From CAVZCK01 sp963773735 (GTDB lineage Bacteria; Pseudomonadota; Alphaproteobacteria; Rhizobiales; Rhodomicrobiaceae): a DNA stretch of 64,000 bases. A program made the position numbers and the translations under genes. The stretch covers positions 558,001-622,000 of the forward strand of contig CAVZCK010000021.1 of the NCBI GenBank assembly GCA_963773735.1, written 5' to 3'. Under the pieces are notes generated by a model. That model made no database searches, was not told the DNA's origin, and worked only from the letters and a program-made list of their open reading frames with translations. Of the stretch, positions 35,152 to 44,860 are shown one piece after another. Numbering within the stretch: position 1 is the stretch's first letter; the number at the start of each line of letters is the position of its first letter.

Positions 35152-35589
35152 GTGAAGATATCAGGGAAAATGCTTGGCGCCGCGCTTCTCCTCGCGGCAT
35201 CGACAGCTCCGGCGGCGGCGCTCGACGGGGGAGATGCGACGAAGGGGGGACAGGTTTTCAAGAAATGCATGGCATGCCATCGCATCGGGCCGAATGCAAA
35301 GAACCTGGTCGGTCCCGTATTGACCGGCGTGGTCGGGCGCAAGGCCGGTACCTATGACGAATATCATTACTCCGATCTCAACAAACATGCCGGCGAGAAC
35401 GGTCTGGTGTGGACCGACGACCTGATCTTCGAATATCTCCCCGACCCGAACGCCTTCCTGAAGAAATTCCTCACCGATGCCGGCAAAGCCGACCTCGCCA
35501 AGGGCACGACCAAAATGACCTTCCGGCTGAAGGACGAGCAGGAGCGCAAGGACGTCATCGCTTACCTGAAGACGTTCTCGTCGAAATAG
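35152..35589 (+). CDS. Class I cytochrome c (c2/c550 type)
   Basis: A 145-aa secreted monoheme cytochrome. Signal peptide at 1-23 (KMLGAALLLAASTAPAAA, cleavage before LDGGD). The heme attachment site is KKCMACHRIG near residue 40, the proline loop VGPVLTGVVGR, and the axial methionine in KMTFRLKD near residue 123. The large insertion DDLIFEYLPDPNAFLKKFL is typical of alphaproteobacterial cytochrome c2 and c550 proteins. It would shuttle electrons to a terminal oxidase or from a periplasmic dehydrogenase. ATG 35152 is chosen from the signal peptide. Confidence 0.9.
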   Translation: MKISGKMLGAALLLAASTAPAAALDGGDATKGGQVFKKCMACHRIGPNAKNLVGPVLTGVVGRKAGTYDEYHYSDLNKHAGENGLVWTDDLIFEYLPDPNAFLKKFLTDAGKADLAKGTTKMTFRLKDEQERKDVIAYLKTFSSK

Positions 35590-35601
35590 CAGCGCGATGT
35601 C

Positions 35602-35656
35602 CTTGAGGCCGCGGCAATGAGCGGCGATCGCGCGGTCGCCGCGGCCGCGGCTCAAG
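35602..35656. terminator. Hairpin between convergent cytochrome c and hemA genes
   Basis: The arms cttgag-gccgcggc (35602-35615) and gccgcgg-ctcaag (35644-35656) pair around a GC-rich centre, in the 85-bp space between two convergent stops. The position suggests a shared bidirectional terminator, but no T-run is present on either side. Confidence 0.4.
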
Positions 35657-35674
35657 CGCGCGGCGATTTGCGCC

Positions 35675-36925
35675 CTATTCCGCGGCAAGCTTCACATATT
35701 TGCCCTGACCGACCGGGCATCTGGCCCAGAGCGCAGAGAGCGCGTCGGCGAGCCAGGCGATATGCTCATCGGTATGGAGGGGGCTGGGTGTCAGCCTGAT
35801 GCGCTCGGTGCCCTTGGCGACGGTCGGGTAGTTGATCGGCTGCACATAGATGCCGTAGTCGCGCATGAGCGTGTCGGTGACTGCCTTGCAATGCACCGGA
35901 TCGCCGACCAAGACCGGCACGATGTGGCTGGGATTGTCCATCACCGGCAGCTCACGGGCCTTCAGCACCGCCTTCAGCGTGCGCGCCCGCTCCTGATGCC
36001 TTGCCCGCTCGAGCTGGCTGACCTTCAGATGCCGGATGCTGGCTAAGGCGCCCGCGGCGATCGCCGGGGCCAAGGAGGTGGTGAAGATGAAGCCTGCGGC
36101 ATAGGAGCGGATGGCGTCGCAGCAGGCCCGCGAGGCGGCGATATAGCCGCCCATGACGCCAAAACCCTTGGCGAGGGTGCCGTTGATGATGTCGATGCGG
36201 TCCATCAGGCCCTCGCGCTCGGCGATGCCGCCGCCGCGCGGTCCATACATGCCGACCGCATGCACCTCGTCGAGATAGGTGAGCGCATGGTATCTCTCGG
36301 CGAGATCGCAGATCGCTTTCATGGGAGCGATATGGCCGTCCATCGAATAGACGCTCTCAAAGACGATCAGCTTCGGCGTCTCTGCCGGGTAGTCCTTCAG
36401 CAGCGCTTCCAGATGCTTCGGGTCGTTGTGCCGCCAGATGCGCTTCTCGCCGCCGCCATGCCGGATGCCCTGGATCATCGAGGCGTGGTTCTTCTCATCG
36501 GAAAAGATCACCAGGCCGGGGATCAGCTTGACCAGGGTCGAGAGCGTGGCGTCATTGGCGATATAGGCCGAGGTGAAGACGAGCGCCGCCTGCTTGCCGT
36601 GCAGGTCGGCCAGCTCGGCCTCGAGCTCGACATGATAATGGGTGGTGCCGGAAATGTTGCGGGTGCCGCCCGAGCCGGCGCCGACGCTATCGATCGCCTC
36701 ATGCATGGCGGCGCGCACTTTGGGGTGCTGGCTCATGCCGAGATAGTCGTTCGAGCACCACACCGTCACAGGCTGCGTATCGGCCTCTTTCGACTTCACG
36801 CCCTTGGCGAAATGCACCGCGTTCGGATAGGCCCCACAGCGGCGCTTGATGTCGGCAAAGACCCGGTATCGGCCTTCCCGGTGCAGCTGCTCGATCCGGT
36901 CCTCGAAAATCTGCTCGTAGTCCAT
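35675..36925 (-). CDS. hemA: 5-aminolevulinate synthase (Shemin pathway)
   Basis: The PLP enzyme condenses glycine and succinyl-CoA, the first step of heme, cobalamin and (if present) bacteriochlorophyll synthesis in alphaproteobacteria. Marks are WCSNDYLGMSQHP, GTRNISGTTHYHVELE, SDEKNHASMIQGIR, DEVHAVGMYGPRGGG, and INGTLAKGFGVMGGYIA with the PLP lysine (about 248). The preferred start is ATG 36923-36925 (MDYEQIFEDRIEQLH), the N-terminus seen in Rhizobiales ALAS; longer starts exist. Length 416 aa. Intact. A cytochrome c gene converges on it. Confidence 0.95.
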   Translation of the reverse strand: MDYEQIFEDRIEQLHREGRYRVFADIKRRCGAYPNAVHFAKGVKSKEADTQPVTVWCSNDYLGMSQHPKVRAAMHEAIDSVGAGSGGTRNISGTTHYHVELEAELADLHGKQAALVFTSAYIANDATLSTLVKLIPGLVIFSDEKNHASMIQGIRHGGGEKRIWRHNDPKHLEALLKDYPAETPKLIVFESVYSMDGHIAPMKAICDLAERYHALTYLDEVHAVGMYGPRGGGIAEREGLMDRIDIINGTLAKGFGVMGGYIAASRACCDAIRSYAAGFIFTTSLAPAIAAGALASIRHLKVSQLERARHQERARTLKAVLKARELPVMDNPSHIVPVLVGDPVHCKAVTDTLMRDYGIYVQPINYPTVAKGTERIRLTPSPLHTDEHIAWLADALSALWARCPVGQGKYVKLAAE

Positions 36926-37313
36926 CATCGCCTCCCTTCGGGCACTTGGAACGCTCACGCACTCCGGGGTGCTCGCCCAGAATGGTGCTTCAATCCCGCC
37001 GTCATCAGTTAATAACGCTTAACCCCCACATCAAATTCCGCCGGCCGGCGTTTCCTGCCGCTCTCCGCGCGTCCGGATTGCCATGGTCCCGGCGGCCAAA
37101 CCCGCCAAATCCCGTCGAGGCACCAAGGTAGAACCGCTGAGCGGGCTCGGCCATCCGATGCAGGCGGAAGGCACACGGCGCTTCGCCAATTCTTCCGGCT
37201 GCCGTAAGCTTCGGCGGGGAGGCTTTTGCGGATGAGCTGGACCGCAAGCCCGAACCCGGCGAGGGTCAGGTGGAGATGGAGAGAACGATGCAGTTCTGCG
37301 GGGAACGAGACGG
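36926..37313. other. Intergenic region upstream of hemA and the DUF3422 gene
   Basis: In this 388-bp divergent gap there is no credible gene. It should contain both promoters; taataac (37011-37017) is a possible -10-like sequence for hemA. No Fnr or IscR box is obvious. GGAGATGGAGAGAA (37270-37283) lies in the leader of the DUF3422 gene. Confidence 0.35.
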
Positions 37314-38603
37314 ATGACGCTGCCCGAGAGCCACCCGCTGCGGCGGATGCTGCATGATGAGGTCCACGCCCGGCCGCCGGTCCCGCTCAACGTTCCATGC
37401 CGCGTATCCTACCTCGCCCTGTTGTCGGGGCCGGAAAATATCGAGGCCGAACGCGAACATGTCAGAGCATTGTGCACGCAATATGGGCTTCCCGCGCCCA
37501 CGCTCGAAGCCAATCATTTTCTCGGCGATATCGGGCCGTTCCGCTTGAAATGGGAGCGCCACACCGAATTCACGCGCTACAAATTCATCGCCAACGGCGT
37601 TCCCGACCCGCCTTTCAGCGATCCGGCGATCGACCTTCTGCCGGCCGGGTGGGTTTCGGGCCTCAAAGGACGGCTCCTCGTTTCCACGAATATTGTGCTG
37701 CTCCCCTTCACGAATACTCTGGATTACGGCGATCTTTCACGGCGCGATTTTTCGGGCAACACGCTGATCGGCTCCGTCGTCGGTGAAGGCGCCGGCTTCG
37801 CGCTGACCGACCTGCGCATCGAGCAGGATGGATCGAGCCGTCTGCTGATCTTCGACAATCACATGTCACAGCGGCAGGCGGGCCGAATGGTGCAAAGGCT
37901 CGTCGAAATCGACACCTACCGGATCCTGGCGCTTCTGGCGCTGCCGATCGCGCGCGAACTCAGTCCATTTCTGGCCGCTAGCGAAAAGGAGCTGGCGGAA
38001 ATCACGACTTTGATGCAAGGCGGGCCGCGCAACGACCCGGCCCTGCTCGACCGGCTGACCCAGCTTCAGGCCGGTATCGAGAGTCGCTATGCCGATCACC
38101 ATTACCGTTTCAGTGCCGCAGACGCCTATTACGCGCTGGTGCAACGCCGGATCGGCGAGCTTCGCGAGGAGCGTCTGCAGGGGCTGCAGACCTTCAAGGA
38201 GTTCATGGAGCGGCGCCTCGCCCCGGCGATGACCACCTGCCAGACCGTCTCGGCCGGTGTCGAAACCCTATCCGAGCGTGTCGCCCGCTGCACGAATCTG
38301 CTCTCGACGCGGGTCGGCATGGTGCGCGAGCAGCAGAACCAGATGCTCCTCGAAACGATGGCGCGGCGGGCCGAGCTTCAACTCCGGCTGCAGCAGACGG
38401 TCGAGGGCCTTTCCGTCGCGGCGATCAGCTATTATGTCGTCGGCCTCGTCGGCTATGCCGCAAAGGCGCTCAAGGCCGGCGGCGCCCAAATCAATGCCGA
38501 CCTCGTCATGGGCATCAGCGTGCCCATCGTGGCCGGCCTCGTTGCCCTCGGCATTCGGAATATCCGTAAGCGTCTGGAGCGCGACAGCAGCGATAAACGC
38601 TAG
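37314..38603 (+). CDS. DUF3422 family membrane-anchored protein
   Basis: A 429-aa protein with the family N-terminus HPLRRMLHDEVHARPPVPL. The soluble body contains KWERHTEFTRYKFI and EGAGFALTDLRI; a helical region (about 230-345) includes QRRIGELREERLQGLQTFKEF; and two C-terminal transmembrane helices lie at about 366-420 (AAISYYVVGLVGYAAKAL; LVMGISVPIVAGLVALGI). The family is widespread in alphaproteobacteria without a known role, and the layout suggests an inner-membrane sensor or scaffold. The start is ATG 37314 after GGGGAACGAG purines. Its stop nearly abuts the convergent rpfC-like gene. Confidence 0.88.
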   Translation: MTLPESHPLRRMLHDEVHARPPVPLNVPCRVSYLALLSGPENIEAEREHVRALCTQYGLPAPTLEANHFLGDIGPFRLKWERHTEFTRYKFIANGVPDPPFSDPAIDLLPAGWVSGLKGRLLVSTNIVLLPFTNTLDYGDLSRRDFSGNTLIGSVVGEGAGFALTDLRIEQDGSSRLLIFDNHMSQRQAGRMVQRLVEIDTYRILALLALPIARELSPFLAASEKELAEITTLMQGGPRNDPALLDRLTQLQAGIESRYADHHYRFSAADAYYALVQRRIGELREERLQGLQTFKEFMERRLAPAMTTCQTVSAGVETLSERVARCTNLLSTRVGMVREQQNQMLLETMARRAELQLRLQQTVEGLSVAAISYYVVGLVGYAAKALKAGGAQINADLVMGISVPIVAGLVALGIRNIRKRLERDSSDKR

Positions 38604-41154
38604 CTAACGCGATGACGCCGCGATCACGCGCTGGGCCGGATCGTGCTTCGTCCGCCGCTCACCTTGGATGAGGTCCGAATAGCGCCGGAACGCGGCACGG
38701 ATTTCGGCTTCGAATACTTTGTGAGACGCTGCCGTGTCGTCGGACGAGAAGTTTCCTGCCAACTCCAGAATCTCCTGAGCGCCCGCCGTGCCGGCGCTGC
38801 TCTTGATGGCGTGAAGCGCGTCGCGAACCAGTTTCGGCCGGTGCTGGCGCACGCCCTGCCTGAGCCGGCCAAGGCTGCCATCGAGGTCCCGCTGGAAGCT
38901 CGCCAGGAAACTGCTGTCAAAACTGTCCTCGCCGAACAGATTGAGAAGGAAGGCGGTGCGCTGCGTATCGGCAACCCTATGCGCCGGACCCGCGCCGCCG
39001 GGCCGGCGCGCCGCCAACTCCTGCGAGGCGGGCAGAACCGGAACATGGCTGGCGATGGCGCGGCGAAGCTGATCGATCGTCACCGGCTTGCCGAGGATGT
39101 CGCGCATACCAGCCCTCAGACAATTTTCGCGCATCTGGTCGGAAATGTCCGCGGTGAGACCGATGATCGGAATCCGCGCGGCGGCGCCTAGGCCGGTGCG
39201 GTAGGCTTGGCAGACATCGACGCCGGTCAGGCCCGGCATGTTGATATCGAGGAGAGCGACGTCTGGCGTGCCTTCCAAGAGATGGTGCAGGGCATCGTCC
39301 CCGGTCTCGGCGAGAATCACCCGGTGGCCATCGAGTTCAAGCATCCGGCGCGTCACTTCGCGGTTAAGCCCATTATCATCGGCAACAAGAATGGTCAGGC
39401 TGCGCGTCAGCACCGTGACGCTCGGCGCCTCCTCCTCCATTTGCCGCGAAATGCGCCAGTGCCAGCGAGCAACCGTCGTGATCAGGCGCATGACCTCGGC
39501 CTTCGGCAGCGAGCGCGCCACCGCCGTCGCCAGCGGCTCGAGCGCGCTCGCATCGACCCCTTCCTGTGTGATCAGAACGAGCGAGGGGCGCCGATCGGAC
39601 GTCGTCATCGCCGCCGACAAAGCGGCCTGCATCTCGGCCGTGATCGCGAGGGGATCGCAGACCAGGACGTAAGAAGACACTGCGCCTTGGGATCTGGCGA
39701 TCTCATCGAGCGCCTCGGGCGTCTCGACTATGCGTCCGGCAGCGAAGCCCTCAAGCACTGCGGGGCTTCCGCGCCCGAGCCAGAGCACCGGCGCAAACTG
39801 CCCGGCAGCTCCGAATGCAGTGGATTCGCTGACACGCGTCTCAGCCGCCGTCACGATCGGCAGCTCCGCCCAGAACAGCGAGCCCACGCCGGGGGCGCTC
39901 TCGCAGGCCAGCGTGCCGCCGAGCAGCTCGGTCAGCGATTTGCACACGGACAAGCCGAGCCCGACGCCCAACTCACCGGACGCATTGTGCTCCTGCGCGC
40001 GGACAAAGCGCTCAAAGATGCGCGACTGCTCGTCAGGCGAAATGCCGGTTCCCGTATCGCGAACGGCGATCCGAAGGCGCTTGCCTCCCTCGCCGTCCGA
40101 CACGCCGACCTCCAGCGAAACCGAGCCCGCAATCGTGTATTTGACGGCGTTGGCCGCCAGATTGAGGATGATCGTCTGAATGTGGTCGGGGTCGGACCGG
40201 ATCGCGGCAGGCAAGCCGGACGAAAAGCGGATGCGGAAGTCGAGGCCCTTTTGCCGCGCCAGGGGCTCGATGATTGCCTGAACTTCATTGAGGATCTGCA
40301 GAACGTCGAAGGAGCGGTCGAGCCGTTCGGCCGCCCCGCTCTCGATCCGCTGAAATTTGAGGATCGTGTCGACCATCCTCAGGAGCCGGCCTGCCGCCAG
40401 TTCGGTGGAGACGGCGGTGAAGCGCTCCTGAACGTTCGACGCGGTCAGCTTGGAAATCTGCGCAAGACCGAGAATGGCGTTGAGCGGTGTGCGCAGCTCA
40501 TGGCTCATCATCGATAGGAATTCGGTTTTCGCCCGGCTTGCGGCTTCAGCCTCGCTCATGGCGCTGCGCAAATTCCGGATCAGCTTGGCGACATAGAAGG
40601 GGATGGCCACGATGGCAAGGGCAAGCCCCACCGCGAACTGCCATGCTTCCTGCCAATAGGGCGTCACGGCGACCATCGCGCCGAAGCCCGTCAGATTGGC
40701 GACGATCGCGGCATACATATAAGGCAGCCCGAATCGGAAGCCGTTGCCAAGCGTCACCCAGATATAGATGGGAAAAAAAATGGCGGCCGATTTTTCGCCG
40801 AAGGCAAGGAACAGGCTGAGCGCCAAGGCATCGCAGATAATCGATGCTACCCGCCGTTCGACACGGCGATGCGGCCAAATCGCGAGATGAATGAGCAGGC
40901 CCAGACCCAAGCCCCAGGCAACGATCAGCAGGACCCCAGAAAATCATCGCGGGGCGGCCCTGAAGAGCTGCAAAAGTGTAGGAAAAACCCGCATAGACCG
41001 TGATGACCAGGCCCACAGCATAGCGGATCATCATCTGGTCGAATTCGAGCGGCTCGGCCGTCCGCGCATGCCGCAAGGCCTGCTCGGCACTGCGCAGATA
41101 GCCAGCGGCACGCGACCCGCGCATTGGCAGCAGTGTGGCAAGGCGCATGGTCAA
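38604..41154 (-). CDS. rpfC: RpfC-like hybrid histidine kinase, putative DSF receptor (one frameshift)
   Basis: The ~850-aa protein has the full RpfC layout: several TM helices in the first ~210 residues, HisKA (EFLSMMSHELRTPLNAILG), HATPase (NLAANAVKYT, DTGTGISPDEQSRIFERF, GVGLGLSVCK), a receiver (ILVADDNGLNREV; phospho-Asp in DVALLDINMPG) and a C-terminal HPt domain (HAIKSSAGTAGAQEI). The membrane region carries YIWVTLGNGFRFGLPYMYAA and VTPYWQEAWQFAVGLALAI, which follow Xanthomonas RpfC closely. One inserted base near 40930 separates the first two TM helices (start ATG 41152-41154) from the rest. It is four bases from the next kinase and divergent from rpfF. In Xanthomonas RpfC senses DSF and binds RpfF. 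Confidence 0.88.
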
Positions 41155-42833
41155 ACGCCTCCAGGCTGATCCGCCTCACCTTGATTGGCGCGGGCGGCGG
41201 CACCATTCGCGTGTGCGTCTCTGGGCCCTACGATTGCGCTCTGCGGCAGCGAAATACGCACTATGGTGCCGACGCCTTTTTCGCTCTCGACATCGAGCCG
41301 CCCGCCCAGGAGCGCCATGAAGCCGATCGAAATCGGCAGGCCGAGCCCCGTGCCGGCGTAGCCATCACTGACGAAGGCTGAGTTCGAGACGCGGCCAAAC
41401 TCGGACATGGCAAGCGCGAGCTCTTCGCGGCTCATGCCGACACCATTGTCCTTCACCGTGATGATCAGTCCGCCGGCCTCATCATCGGTGGGCGAGATGC
41501 GGATCGGGCCGCCGGTCATCGCTTTGTTGGCGTTGGTAATGATGTTCAAGAACACCTGATTGAGCTTCTGCCGGTCTGTGTGAACGATCAGATCAGGCAG
41601 GTCCTGGATTTGCAGCCAGTTCCCGCGCGCGGTGAGCTGGTGCTTGGCAAAGTTGGCGATTTCGCCCAGACAGTCCTTGAGAGAAAAGCGCCCGAGATTG
41701 ACTGTATGCCGCTGCGCTTCGATCTGGGAGAAATCGAGGATTTCATTGATGATGGCGAGAAGTAGGTTCGCGCTCGACTGAATGTCGAAAAGATAGCTCT
41801 TGTATTTTTCATTGGCGATCGGACCATGAAGCTCTTTGCACATGATGTCGGTGAAACCGATGATTGCATTGAGCGGCGTGCGAATTTCATGGGTCATGTT
41901 CGACAGAAAGGCGCTCTTGGCGCGGTTGGCCGCCTCGGCTTCGTCCTTTGCCTTGCGCAAAGAGCGCTCAGTATCCTTGAGCTGGGAAATTTCGATGCCT
42001 GAATAGACGGTCAGACGCCGCTCCTGATCGTCATCGCTCACCTTTTTCGGCGCGATCAAAAAAACGTGCTCACAACCGTCCTGGCCGACGAGGGCGACCT
42101 CATTGGCCTGCAGCGTCCGCTCGGCGCCAGCGCCCTGCTCCTGGGCGATGACCTTGTCGGCAAGCTCCTGGACGCCGCGCTGACAGTCCTCGTTTGCAAG
42201 GCCCAGAAATTCGAAGCAAAATTGATTGGCGAAGACGCATTGGCCGGCGGCATTCACGGCAAAGATGGGTGCCGGAACGCTGTCGATGATGCTCGTGAAT
42301 CGGTGCCGGTCCCTCAACAACTCGTCGCGCGTCTCCAGAAGCTGGCTTCGCAAAGCAAGACTCTGCGATTTCAGATGCTTCTGATGGACGCTCAGCTTCA
42401 GGAGATTGCGCGTGCGCGCCTGGAATTCGAATGGATCGAACGGCACCATCAGGAAGTCCGTCGCGCCCGCCTGAAGCGCGCGGTAGCGGTTAGCCGTCTC
42501 ATTGTAGCTCGAGACCATGATGACCGGCAGGTCTTCAAAGTCCGCCGACCGCCGGAGCGCTTCGAGGAATTCGATGCCATTCATGCCTGGCATGTTGAAA
42601 TCGGTGATCACGAGATCGGGAGCGAACTCCGCAAAAGACGTCAATGCCTTCTCGGCGGAAGCGAATATATCCACCCGCTTGACACCCGGCAGCCGCCGGG
42701 CGAGATGTTCCAAAAAGATCCGGTTGCTCTCCAGATCGTCGATAATGGCAATAGATGACCCAAACGAAAACGTTTTAGACTTTTCGTTTAGTATATCTTC
42801 TGATTTCCCTGCCTTGACTGATGGAATTGGCAT
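41151..42833 (-). CDS. REC-PAS-histidine kinase of the DSF locus
   Basis: A soluble 560-aa kinase with an N-terminal receiver (SIAIIDDLESNRIFLEHL; DLVITDFNMPGMNG; MVSSYNETANRYRALQAGATDF), a PAS domain (TSIIDSVPAPIFAVNAAGQ), a HisKA H box (SNMTHEIRTPLNAIIGFTD) and an ATPase domain (NIITNANKAM; VKDNGVGMSREELALAM; GTGLGLPISIGFM). I chose ATG 42831-42833; the frame also opens further upstream in AT-rich sequence. It overlaps the rpfC-like start by 4 bp, so both are cotranscribed. Its receiver could take phosphate from the RpfC HPt domain, which would make it a phosphorelay partner; this is inference. No HD-GYP (RpfG) domain is present in the window. Confidence 0.88.
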   Translation of the reverse strand: MPIPSVKAGKSEDILNEKSKTFSFGSSIAIIDDLESNRIFLEHLARRLPGVKRVDIFASAEKALTSFAEFAPDLVITDFNMPGMNGIEFLEALRRSADFEDLPVIMVSSYNETANRYRALQAGATDFLMVPFDPFEFQARTRNLLKLSVHQKHLKSQSLALRSQLLETRDELLRDRHRFTSIIDSVPAPIFAVNAAGQCVFANQFCFEFLGLANEDCQRGVQELADKVIAQEQGAGAERTLQANEVALVGQDGCEHVFLIAPKKVSDDDQERRLTVYSGIEISQLKDTERSLRKAKDEAEAANRAKSAFLSNMTHEIRTPLNAIIGFTDIMCKELHGPIANEKYKSYLFDIQSSANLLLAIINEILDFSQIEAQRHTVNLGRFSLKDCLGEIANFAKHQLTARGNWLQIQDLPDLIVHTDRQKLNQVFLNIITNANKAMTGGPIRISPTDDEAGGLIITVKDNGVGMSREELALAMSEFGRVSNSAFVSDGYAGTGLGLPISIGFMALLGGRLDVESEKGVGTIVRISLPQSAIVGPRDAHANGAAARANQGEADQPGGV

Positions 42834-43093
42834 TGAGAGAACAAAATCACCTCTGCTAGCGTAACGATTTATATTGATATTTTTCCAGCCGTGCAAAACC
42901 ATACATCGATTTTGGAGAAATTTGCGTGAAATGACGGATTTTGGTTCGAAACAAATTCGATACAAATTTTAGGCAGCGCCGGGGATTGAAACGGCATCGG
43001 CATGCGGACTGCCGCACATATGCATCTCCCGGTTGCGATATCCTGATTTAACGACTACTTAAGATTGCAGAATGGACTTGTCGCGAGGACCCG
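42834..43093. promoter_or_regulatory. Divergent promoter region of the rpf-like locus
   Basis: These 260 bases separate the kinase operon (minus) from rpfF (plus). The kinase-proximal half is AT-rich (aaaatcacctctgctagcg to tacaaattttaggc). GAGGA six bases before ATG 43094 is the rpfF ribosome-binding site. No operator is recognised. Confidence 0.4.
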
Positions 43094-44089
43094 ATGCGCA
43101 TTTCGGTCGATGGCAACCGTTACACTTGGCCCGTAGAGGTTCAAGAACACGGTCCCGCCAATGCCCTCGTCCCGGACGCCGTTTGGGATAACACCGCAGC
43201 CGCCAAACTCCTTGCCTTCCTCGCCGCTCTCGACCTCTTCGAGCTCGAACTCGAATTTGACTTCGACCTTGCCGCAATCTGGTGCTTCCAGCAGCACCAT
43301 GCCGGCGTCAGCTTCGCGCCGCGGCTGCTCAAAGACATCCGCAAGGTTCAACGCGCGCTTCAGGATTTTCACCGCGAGGAACCGGCGGACGCCGCCAAGG
43401 TCGCAAAATTCCTGATCTGGGCGTCGGACCTGGGCGGCATTTTCAATCTTGGCGGCGACCTGAGATATTTCGAGCAGCTTGTGAAATTGGGCGACCAGGA
43501 CCGTCTGAGAGCCTATGCGCTGAGCTGCGTCGATGTCTGTTTCGCCAATTACAGCGGCCTCAATGTCCCGATCATCGTCGGCGCGCTCGTGGCCGGAGAC
43601 GCCCTAGGAGGCGGCTTCGAGTCGGCGCTCTCCTGCGACTTCATGATCGCCGAGGAGCAGGCGAAATTCGGCCTGCCTGAAATGCACTATGGGCTATTTC
43701 CCGGCATGGGCGCCTATTCATTCCTGATGCGCCGGCTCGGCCAGGCGCGAGCGGAATCGATGATTTTGCAGGGCCATCTCTATAATGCCCGCGAAATCAA
43801 AGAGCTGGGTCTCATCGACGCCATCGTTGCGCGCGGCAGCGGGCGCGAGGAGACGAACCAGCATCTCCAACGGCTCTTGCGGCGATTCAACGCCGCGCGC
43901 GCGATCTACAATGCGCGGCGGCGCGCCTTTCCAATCAGCTTTCAGGAAATGGCCGATATCGTCGAGGAATGGGTGTCGGTCGCCATGCGGCTCACCGATA
44001 ACGACCTCAGAAAGATGAACCGGCTGGCCGCGGCTCAAAAGCGCCTGCGGATGCCGGCGTCCGGCGGCGCGCAGGCCAAGGGCGCCTGA
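43094..44089 (+). CDS. rpfF: RpfF-like DSF synthase (crotonase family)
   Basis: RpfF makes cis-2-unsaturated fatty acid signals (DSF, BDSF) from acyl-ACP by dehydration plus thioesterase action. The 331-aa product has the crotonase fold with RpfF-specific marks: GGIFNLGGDLRYFEQLV, GDALGGGFESALSCDFMIAEE, FGLPEMHYGLFPGMGAYSFL and LYNAREIKELGLIDAIV. The two catalytic glutamates of Xanthomonas RpfF (Glu141, Glu161) correspond to Glu176 and Glu196, with the same 20-residue spacing. The N-terminus is about 35 residues longer and unusual (LELEFDFDLAAIWCFQQHH). ATG 43094 follows GAGGA. Divergent from the kinase pair; intact. Confidence 0.9.
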   Translation: MRISVDGNRYTWPVEVQEHGPANALVPDAVWDNTAAAKLLAFLAALDLFELELEFDFDLAAIWCFQQHHAGVSFAPRLLKDIRKVQRALQDFHREEPADAAKVAKFLIWASDLGGIFNLGGDLRYFEQLVKLGDQDRLRAYALSCVDVCFANYSGLNVPIIVGALVAGDALGGGFESALSCDFMIAEEQAKFGLPEMHYGLFPGMGAYSFLMRRLGQARAESMILQGHLYNAREIKELGLIDAIVARGSGREETNQHLQRLLRRFNAARAIYNARRRAFPISFQEMADIVEEWVSVAMRLTDNDLRKMNRLAAAQKRLRMPASGGAQAKGA

Positions 44090-44139
44090 GACGGGCAAAG
44101 AGCGGCTCCGATCGAGGCGAGGTGACCGGCCCCGCGCCG

Positions 44140-44397
44140 TCAGAGCGACATCGGGATGCGGTCAAGCGGGATCAGGTGATAGGCGATGACCGTGTATGCC
44201 GCGGCAAAGACGATCGCGGCAATGATCGCGGCCGCAATCGCCTTCCACCACAGCCGCGGCGCGATCGGAGCGCTGTCCACCGTTCCCGGCTCGATCATGT
44301 CCTCATCCGCCTGCGTGCGCACGCCGATCGGCAGCATGACAAAAAACGCCAGCCACCAGCAGATGAAATAGATCGCGAGCGCAATGGGAAAGCTCAT
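44140..44397 (-). CDS. DUF1467 small membrane protein
   Basis: An 85-aa protein with two TM helices (about 4-26, IALAIYFICWWLAFFVMLPIG; about 53-76, AIAAAIIAAIVFAAAYTVIAY) and the family stretch LPIGVRTQADED. It is the conserved last gene of the nuo-birA-rnj-mce string in Rhizobiales. Function unknown. It lies 15 bp after mce. Confidence 0.88.
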   Translation of the reverse strand: MSFPIALAIYFICWWLAFFVMLPIGVRTQADEDMIEPGTVDSAPIAPRLWWKAIAAAIIAAIVFAAAYTVIAYHLIPLDRIPMSL

Positions 44398-44412
44398 GCG
44401 GAATCCCCGGCG

Positions 44413-44817
44413 TCAAGCCTGTTCGAGTTCGATCAGCGTGCCGCAGAAATCCTTGGGATGCAGGAACAGCACGGGCTTGCCATGAGCGCCGATCGTCGGC
44501 TGGCCGTCGCCGAGAATCCGCGCGCCTTTTTCGGTCAGGGATTTTGACGCCGCGCCGATATCGTCAACCTCATAGCAGAGATGGTGGATGCCGCCACCGG
44601 GATTGCGCTCCAGGAACTTGGCGATCGGCGAGTCGGCGCCGAGCGGCTCAAGCAGCTCGATCTTGGTGTTCGGCAGCTCGATGAATACCGTCGTGACGCC
44701 ATGCTCCGGCTGGGGCACCGCATCCGACAGCCTGGCGCCGAGCAACCCGCGATAGGTCGAAGCGGCCGCCGCAAGATCGGTCACGGCGATGGCGACATGG
44801 TTCAAACGTCCGATCAA
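44413..44817 (-). CDS. mce: Methylmalonyl-CoA epimerase
   Basis: A 134-aa vicinal-oxygen-chelate enzyme that interconverts (2R)- and (2S)-methylmalonyl-CoA. I start it at TTG 44815-44817, nine bases after GGAGG, giving the usual MIGRLNHVAIAVTDL. Metal ligands are in LNHVAIAV (His), IHHLCYEVDDI (His) and CGTLIELEQA (Glu). The longer open frame upstream is R/P-rich and improbable. Placed between rnj and DUF1467 as in other Rhizobiales. Confidence 0.9.
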   Translation of the reverse strand: MIGRLNHVAIAVTDLAAAASTYRGLLGARLSDAVPQPEHGVTTVFIELPNTKIELLEPLGADSPIAKFLERNPGGGIHHLCYEVDDIGAASKSLTEKGARILGDGQPTIGAHGKPVLFLHPKDFCGTLIELEQA

Positions 44818-44860
44818 AGGCAAGCCCCTCCGGCCCGGTCCAAAGTGCTCAAGCGGGCAG

